Shown here piece after piece: positions 48,415 through 53,403 of a stretch of DNA of 53,403 nucleotides. This DNA comes from Candidatus Gastranaerophilales bacterium (GTDB lineage Bacteria > Cyanobacteriota > Vampirovibrionia > Gastranaerophilales > Gastranaerophilaceae). The stretch lies in the NCBI GenBank assembly GCA_017467305.1, contig JAFTSM010000022.1, forward strand, positions 1-53,403, given 5' to 3'. The position numbers and the translations under genes are program-made. Within the stretch, counting starts at the first letter, position 1. Each line of letters starts with the position of its first letter. The notes under the pieces were generated by a model, which was given only the letters and a program-made list of their open reading frames with translations, was not told the origin of the DNA and did not search any database.

Positions 48415-49644
48415 CTACTCATATCTCAATGCGTCAATTGGGTTTAATAATGAAGCCTTATGTGCTGGATAATAGCCAAATGCCACACCTACTAAGCCAG
48501 AAAATCCTAATGATAAGAATATTGAGAATAATGAGATAGAAACACTCATCCCTTCAGAGAAAAATTCAACTGATTTAGCACCTAATACTCCGACAACAAC
48601 ACCAACTAGACCACCTATCATTGAAAGCATGAATGATTCTATTAAGAATTGCCAACGGATGTCAGATGCTCTTGCACCTATTGCCATTCTAATACCAATT
48701 TCTTTTGTTCTTTCTGTTACCGATACAAGCATAATATTCATAATACCTATACCACCAACAAGTAAAGAAACAGAAGCAATCGAAGCTAATAAAATAGCAA
48801 AGGTTTGAACTGTTGATTTCATCTTTTCTTGAAACTCTGCAGAATTTCTAATTTCAAAGTCATTAACTTGATTTTTACCAATATTATGTCTTTGTTTTAA
48901 AAGTTCTTCTATATCTTTTTGAACATCATTTAAAGTATCAGCGTTATCACCTTTAACAACAATCATTTTAACTGTTCCCGGGAAGGCAACACCAAATAAT
49001 TTCTTTTGAGCAGTTGTTATAGGAATAAATATCAAATCATCTTGGTCAAAAGGTCCAGATGAACCTTTTGCTTTTAAAGTACCTAAAACTTTAAATGGAA
49101 CATTACCTATTCTTATAACTTTATTTATTGGCGAAACATCACCAAATAATTCTGTAGCAACAGTAGAACCTATAACACATACTTTTGCACTGTTTTTAAC
49201 ATCTTCAAAAGTAAAACCTCTACCTAAATCTATCTCATAATTTTTTACATACAAGTATCTTGGTGTAGTACCATAAACTGTAGTTTGCCAGTTTTGGTTA
49301 CCATACATTACTTGTTTACCTTCATTAGAAACTGGAGCTAGTGCGTCAACTCCTGCTATCATTTTTTGAATAGCATCAGCATCTTTTAGAGTTAATGAAG
49401 GACGAGTACCAACACCTAAACTTACACCACCAGTCCTTGCAGAAGATGAACGGATAGTTAAAAGGTTACTTCCCATTGATTCCATATTTGCTTGTACTTG
49501 TTCGCTAGCACCAGTACCAATAGCAAGCATTATAATAACTGCACTTACACCAATGATAATACCCAAACTTGTTAAAGCAGAACGAAGTTTATTCACTTTT
49601 AGTGAATTAATAGCCATTTTCATTGTTGATTTAAAATCTATCAT
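48415..49644 (-). CDS. MacB-type ABC transporter permease
   Basis: This 409-residue inner-membrane subunit of a tripartite efflux pump has one N-terminal helix (about 20-40), a large periplasmic MacB-PCD domain (about 45-270) and three C-terminal helices (about 280-400) ending in the FtsX-like signature GVAFGYYPAHKASLLNP. In E. coli MacB this part is fused to the ATPase; here the ATPase is a separate gene two bases upstream. It is the last gene of tolC-macA-ATPase-permease. Such pumps export macrolides, lipids or peptides; the substrate here is unknown. Confidence 0.92.
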   Translation of the reverse strand: MIDFKSTMKMAINSLKVNKLRSALTSLGIIIGVSAVIIMLAIGTGASEQVQANMESMGSNLLTIRSSSARTGGVSLGVGTRPSLTLKDADAIQKMIAGVDALAPVSNEGKQVMYGNQNWQTTVYGTTPRYLYVKNYEIDLGRGFTFEDVKNSAKVCVIGSTVATELFGDVSPINKVIRIGNVPFKVLGTLKAKGSSGPFDQDDLIFIPITTAQKKLFGVAFPGTVKMIVVKGDNADTLNDVQKDIEELLKQRHNIGKNQVNDFEIRNSAEFQEKMKSTVQTFAILLASIASVSLLVGGIGIMNIMLVSVTERTKEIGIRMAIGARASDIRWQFLIESFMLSMIGGLVGVVVGVLGAKSVEFFSEGMSVSISLFSIFLSLGFSGLVGVAFGYYPAHKASLLNPIDALRYE

Positions 49645-49645
49645 A

Positions 49646-50362
49646 TTATGTCTGCCTATTTCTTGTTTTTTGCCATTCTTCTTTTGATTGGTCAGCTACT
49701 ATTTTTCCGTCTTTAAAGCGAATAATTCTATTACAATACTCTGCAATATCGGGTTCATGTGTAACAATTATAATTGTTTTACCAGTTTCTTTGTTTAAAC
49801 GTACAAAGAACTCCATAACCTCAATACTTGTTTTTGTATCTAAGTTACCAGTAGGTTCATCTGCTAGAATTAAAGGTGCATCATTTACAATAGCCCTAGC
49901 AATAGCAACCCTTTGTTGTTGACCACCAGACATTTGGTTTGGCATGTGGTCTTCACGATTTTCTAAACCGACTATTTTAAGTGCCTCTCTTGCTCTTTTG
50001 TGGCGTTCTTCTTCTGGAATACCTTTATAAATCATAGGTAATTCAACATTATCTAAAGCTGATGTTCTTGAAATTAAATTAAACCCTTGAAAAACAAAAC
50101 CTAATTTTAAGTTTCTAATATCAGATAACTCATCAGCTGAAAGTGAAAAAACATCAACACCGTCTAAATAGTAACTACCAGAGTTTGGTTTATCTAAAGT
50201 ACCTAACATATTCATACAAGTAGATTTACCACTACCTGATGTTCCCATAATCGCAACAAGTTCACCTTTTTCAATGCTCAAAGAAACACCGTCTAAAGCA
50301 TTAAAACTTTCATCACCAGTTTGATATGTTTTTATAGCGTTTTTTACTTCAATTAGTGCCAT
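49646..50362 (-). CDS. MacB/LolD-type ABC ATPase
   Basis: The 238-residue cytosolic ATPase powers the MacB-like permease. Walker A GTSGSGKST (about 40-48), the signature MSGGQQQRVAIARAI (about 143-157), Walker B LILADEPTGNLD (about 162-173) and the switch His in VTHEPDI (about 202) are complete. The PTGNLD form is typical of the MacB/LolD group. It starts one base after the macA stop codon, so translation is probably coupled. Confidence 0.95.
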   Translation of the reverse strand: MALIEVKNAIKTYQTGDESFNALDGVSLSIEKGELVAIMGTSGSGKSTCMNMLGTLDKPNSGSYYLDGVDVFSLSADELSDIRNLKLGFVFQGFNLISRTSALDNVELPMIYKGIPEEERHKRAREALKIVGLENREDHMPNQMSGGQQQRVAIARAIVNDAPLILADEPTGNLDTKTSIEVMEFFVRLNKETGKTIIIVTHEPDIAEYCNRIIRFKDGKIVADQSKEEWQKTRNRQT

Positions 50363-50363
50363 A

Positions 50364-51503
50364 TTATAATCTTGGTACTCTCATTTGTTGTGCTTTTTTA
50401 CCACTTTTTAGGTTGCGAGTATAAACTACATCACCCTCTTTTATTTCATCAGAAATAATTTCAGAGTATGTATCATCACTAACACCAGTTTCTATGTTAA
50501 CTCTGAACGGTTTACCTTTTTTATCAATCCAGATACCTTTTTTATCATATCTTTTTGTATTATCAGCAGTTGTAAATTTCAATGCAACATTTGGAACTGT
50601 AAGTATATTTTCTTTTTTGCCTGTAATTATTGAAACATTAGCAGTCATACCTGGGAGTAATTTACCCTCATTATTTTCAACTTCTATAACTACAGTATAA
50701 GTTACAACATTTGATTCTGTTGTAGGTGATAATCTAACTTGAGTAACAACACCTTTAAATATGCTATCTGGATAACCGTCAAGAGTATATTCAACTTCTT
50801 GACCTTCTTTAACTTTACCAATATCAGCTTCAGAAACACTTGTTTCTATACGCATTTTGGTTAAATCTTCTGCCACCATAAATAAAGTAGGTGTTTGGAA
50901 GCTTGCAGCAACAGTTTGACCAACTTCAACTTCTTTTGAAATTACAGTACCTTTAACTGGTGAAACTATTTTTGTATAACCCATATTCGCTGAAGCTGTT
51001 GCGTAATTTGCTTCTGCTTGCATAATTTGAGCTTTAGCAGCTGCAACTTGTGCTAGGTCAGATTTATAAGCTGATTCTGCTGAATCTAAGTCATTTTTAG
51101 AAACTAAATTTCTTTCATATAGATTTTTATATCTATGATATGTTTTTGTATCGTAATCTAATAATGCTTGATTTCTTGCTAGAGTAGCTTTTGCATTATT
51201 TATATTTGCTTTTGATTGTTGTAATTGTGCTTCAAATAAAGAAGTATCTATTTGTGCTAATTGCTGACCTTTTTCAACCTCAGAATTGAAATCTACAAAT
51301 ATTTGCTCAATTCTACCAGATACTTGTGAACCAATGGAAACGGTGTTTATAGGTTCAATAGTACCAGTAGCCTCAACTATTTGAGTAATAGTTCTTTTTT
51401 GTATTGGTTCAGACAAATATTCGGCTTTTCCATTTTGTTTTTTAAATATAAATGGAGTTGAAATTGCTGCTATTATTACTAGTGCTATTATAATTTTTTT
51501 CAT
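50364..51503 (-). CDS. MacA-like periplasmic adaptor
   Basis: This 379-residue membrane-fusion protein bridges the inner-membrane pump and TolC. An N-terminal membrane anchor (about 3-18) is followed by a lipoyl-like half (TGTIEPINTVSIGSQVSG), a long coiled coil (about 95-165: NNAKATLARNQALL to AEANYATASAN), the second lipoyl half, and beta-barrel and membrane-proximal domains that end with NLKSGKKAQQ. There is no lipobox. Its ATG shares one base with the tolC stop (TAATG). It is nearest to MacA/HlyD-type adaptors. Confidence 0.93.
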   Translation of the reverse strand: MKKIIIALVIIAAISTPFIFKKQNGKAEYLSEPIQKRTITQIVEATGTIEPINTVSIGSQVSGRIEQIFVDFNSEVEKGQQLAQIDTSLFEAQLQQSKANINNAKATLARNQALLDYDTKTYHRYKNLYERNLVSKNDLDSAESAYKSDLAQVAAAKAQIMQAEANYATASANMGYTKIVSPVKGTVISKEVEVGQTVAASFQTPTLFMVAEDLTKMRIETSVSEADIGKVKEGQEVEYTLDGYPDSIFKGVVTQVRLSPTTESNVVTYTVVIEVENNEGKLLPGMTANVSIITGKKENILTVPNVALKFTTADNTKRYDKKGIWIDKKGKPFRVNIETGVSDDTYSEIISDEIKEGDVVYTRNLKSGKKAQQMRVPRL

Positions 51504-52915
51504 TATTTTTCTCCCATTGCGGTTTGAAGATCAGTTAGTGCAACGTTGTAATCATATATTGTCTGAACATAATCTCTTTGAGCATTGTTATAGTTTTCTT
51601 TTGCGTCTTGAAGTTCAATAAAGTTACCTAAACCAACTTCATATCTTGCGTCAGCCAGTTCATAGTTCTCTAAAGTTTGTCTTACTTTTGTTTGAAGTAA
51701 TGGTATATTTTTTTCTAATTGAATCATATTAATATATTTATTTTGAACTTCAAAGAATATATTTTGTTTTACTAAAGAAACGTTTTGTTCTGCAACTTCT
51801 AATTGAGCTTTGCTTTCTTTAATTTTTAAATTAGTATCCATAATATTTAGGTTGCTCATTGATAAATATGCACCTAAAGTTAAACCATTAGAAGAATAAT
51901 CTGTGTTGTTGTTCCAGTTATAACCAACAGAACCAGTTAAATTAGGCAAATATGATTTTTTAGTATATTTTAAAGCTTCATTTACCGCATCACGAGTTGC
52001 TTGCATAGAAAGTAAATCTGGACGGTTTTTATAAGCTCTCTCAACAGATTCTTCTAATGTATATGGATATTTTGTGAATTTATAATTTTCTAAGATATTA
52101 GCCTTTTCAACTTGCATTGTTAAAACTGCATTTTGAGGTTCAATTTTGCCATCATCTTTAGTAGTAGTATTTGCAATATTTAAAAGATTAACCTCTGCAT
52201 AATTATCTTTGAAGTTGAAGGTTTCAGTATTTTCAATACTATATTCTGGAGCGTTTGTAATATACATAGCATTGTTTAATTTAACTATTGAATTTTGATA
52301 TAAATTTTCAGCATTAATTAAACCGATTTTAGAATCACTTAAATAAACCTCTTGGTTAACTAAATCAATTTTAGAAACCAAACCCTCATCAAAGAATGCT
52401 TTTGTTCTATTATATTGGCGTTCATTTACAAGAACATTTGCCTTTTGTATATCTAAATTAGCTTTAGCACCTAAAACAGCATAATATGCTGATTTTACAT
52501 TATTAGTTGTATCTAAAATTGCATTTTGCAAATCATATTCAGCAGCAATTTTATAGAATTTTTGCATTTTTACTTGAGAAAAAACTTTACCAAAACTATA
52601 TATTAATTGGTTTAGAGAAACTCTTGCACTAGAATTTCTGCTTTGAGTTGAACGATATCCAACATCAGTATTACCATAGTCTTGCCCAAGACTAGCGCCT
52701 ATTGTTGGAAAATAACTAGCTTTACTTTGACCAACCTTAGAATCTTGCATAGTAACATATTGTTCATAAATTTTAATTTGAGGGCTATTTTTTATAGCTA
52801 ATTCAATACAATCGTTAACTGATAAGGTTGCACCTTTAGTAATTTCCTCAATAGCTTCGGCTCTATATTGAGTTGAAAGCAATAATATACAAGTTATTAA
52901 TAAAATTTTTCTCAT
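51503..52915 (-). CDS. TolC-like outer-membrane efflux protein
   Basis: This 470-residue outer-membrane channel of the TolC family has a signal peptide (MRKILLITCILLLSTQYRAEA, cut near residue 21) and two OEP repeats with long alpha-helical hairpins, each with the L...A...N...L pattern (SVNDCIELAIKNSPQIKIYE near 34-53 and ESVERAYKNRPDLLSMQATRD near 285-305). It is the first gene of the pump operon. Its TATAAT box ends ten bases before the ATG and follows a good -35, so the leader is only a few bases long. The presence of this gene shows an outer membrane. Confidence 0.93.
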   Translation of the reverse strand: MRKILLITCILLLSTQYRAEAIEEITKGATLSVNDCIELAIKNSPQIKIYEQYVTMQDSKVGQSKASYFPTIGASLGQDYGNTDVGYRSTQSRNSSARVSLNQLIYSFGKVFSQVKMQKFYKIAAEYDLQNAILDTTNNVKSAYYAVLGAKANLDIQKANVLVNERQYNRTKAFFDEGLVSKIDLVNQEVYLSDSKIGLINAENLYQNSIVKLNNAMYITNAPEYSIENTETFNFKDNYAEVNLLNIANTTTKDDGKIEPQNAVLTMQVEKANILENYKFTKYPYTLEESVERAYKNRPDLLSMQATRDAVNEALKYTKKSYLPNLTGSVGYNWNNNTDYSSNGLTLGAYLSMSNLNIMDTNLKIKESKAQLEVAEQNVSLVKQNIFFEVQNKYINMIQLEKNIPLLQTKVRQTLENYELADARYEVGLGNFIELQDAKENYNNAQRDYVQTIYDYNVALTDLQTAMGEK

Positions 52916-52925
52916 GATAATTCCG

Positions 52926-52953
52926 ATTATAAAATAATTGCAACAGTTTTCAA
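52926..52953 (-). promoter_or_regulatory. Promoter of the efflux operon
   Basis: On the minus strand TTGAAA (52948-52953), a 16-base spacer and a perfect TATAAT (52926-52931) are followed by ten bases and the ATG at 52915. Transcription would start about four bases before the ATG, placing any ribosome-binding site upstream of the transcript. Confidence 0.7.
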
Positions 52954-53016
52954 TCCGTCAACAACATTATATTCTTTTATAACGAAAGAAAAATTTTAAA
53001 GTTCAGATTAAATTAA

Positions 53017-53403
53017 TAATTTACATAAATAATATTATGTAAATATATTTAAGGTATTAAATAAAATAAAAAACAGAGTGCAACTGTTCCGTATAGATAA
53101 CATCTAAGCTCGGCAGAGCTGCGGAACTCGCAAACAAGTTTGCTCAAACAAGTCCTCGCCTTGACGTTCCCTCGCTAAGGTGTTTAACTATACTCCACAA
53201 TGACTCTTTATTTTTATTTTATTCAAAAAGAGTAATAAAAAATGAAATATGATAACATATATTTTTTTCTGTAAGAATACTTAGTGAAACAACAACACAG
53301 TGTAGCGGTTGCGTAGCAACTTTAGCGAAACTTTTGGTTGAACTTAGTATTGTAAGAAAAAAATATCTAGCAGAATATTTTATTTTTTATTATTTTAATA
53401 CTC
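53017..53403. mobile_element. MITE-like element B, interrupted copy of A
   Basis: From about 53017 the sequence reads as the reverse complement of element A: the TTTACATAA end, an ATTATGTAAATAT run, then the GC-richer core (about 53066-53215) almost unchanged, with one extra A (CTCAAACAAGTCC against CTCAAACAGTCC). At 53243 the match to A stops, resuming at 53365 with ATCTAGCAGAATAT. The stretch 53244-53364 is extra. The far end of the element lies beyond the window. No protein is encoded; the core folds locally (AGCTC-GGCA-GAGCT and GCAAAC-AA-GTTTGC hairpins). Confidence 0.75.
53260..53365. mobile_element. Small inverted-repeat insertion within element B
   Basis: This 106-base insert has ends TATTTTTTTCTGTAAGAATA (53260-53279) and, read in reverse complement from 53365, TATTTTTTTCTTACAATACT, which match over most positions. 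Its interior holds a GTTGC-GTA-GCAAC hairpin (53308-53320) and repeat-style AGCG/GCGA steps. It splits element B at the point where element A is continuous, so it looks like a nested non-autonomous insertion. Confidence 0.55.

Noticed and set aside
1-53403. tRNA and rRNA genes
   Set aside because: No cloverleaf with a GGTTCGAATCC-like arm and acceptor stem was found in any spacer, and no rRNA-like stretch is present.

Overview
This is an AT-rich, gene-dense bacterial chromosome segment of about 53 kb. The cell envelope is Gram-negative-like: it encodes a TolC-type outer-membrane channel, a MacA/MacB pump, a TonB-like protein and an RseP-type protease. The prepilin-like protein with an S74 chaperone tail, the GH57/GH77 alpha-glucan enzymes, the low GC and the gene order suggest an uncultured gut member of Vampirovibrionia (Melainabacteria, Gastranaerophilales). 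That placement is inference from content; no rRNA or other marker gene is present to prove it. I found no rRNA, tRNA, CRISPR array, transposase or intact prophage.

Layout. 1-680: repeat-rich non-coding DNA. 681-3634: a small secreted protein, a glycine-zipper protein and tyrA. 3635-4121: repeats and a probable small RNA on the minus strand. 4122-8372: two tandem thymidylate-kinase paralogues, a DciA-like helicase loader and an 838-residue prepilin/S74 chimera. 8662-11747 (minus): an Fmt-like transformylase, a YhaM-like nuclease, a secreted protein and PncC. 11895-16681: an unknown protein, a radical SAM enzyme, an XRE regulator, a glycosyltransferase and a TPR protein. 16748-22729 (plus): trkA and trkH, then an unusual set of vWA protein, FHA-like polytopic membrane protein and zinc-ribbon/TonB protein. 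22719-29236 (minus): a phosphodiester glycosidase-family protein, then malQ-queD-uppP-punA-aroA packed as an operon. 29351-32717: a C_GCAxxG_C_C protein, a mobile-type repeat with a probable small RNA, and a GH57 enzyme. 32725-36904 (minus): histidine kinase, REC-GGDEF-REC regulator, pepA and an M14 peptidase. 37202-43470: comF, rseP, a small unknown, then gmk-coaBC-nif3-like-secreted protein-rsmD. 43525-47716 (minus): dnaA, aspS and a YitT-like membrane protein. 47787-52915: a DUF1796-like protein and a complete tolC-macA-ATPase-permease pump operon. 52916-53403: another copy of the mobile-type repeat, itself interrupted.

How the genes work together. Alpha-glucan metabolism (malQ, GH57), envelope lipid-carrier recycling (uppP), aromatic amino acid synthesis (aroA, tyrA), queuosine (queD), potassium uptake (trkAH), replication initiation (dnaA, dciA-like) and translation (aspS, rsmD, fmt-like) are mainly housekeeping. 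The more unusual content is the prepilin/S74 fusion, the vWA-FHA-TonB operon, two candidate small RNAs each placed divergently upstream of a gene, several promoters whose -10 box lies 6-10 bases before the start codon (probable leaderless mRNAs), and a family of non-autonomous inverted-repeat elements with a nearly identical core of about 200 bases.
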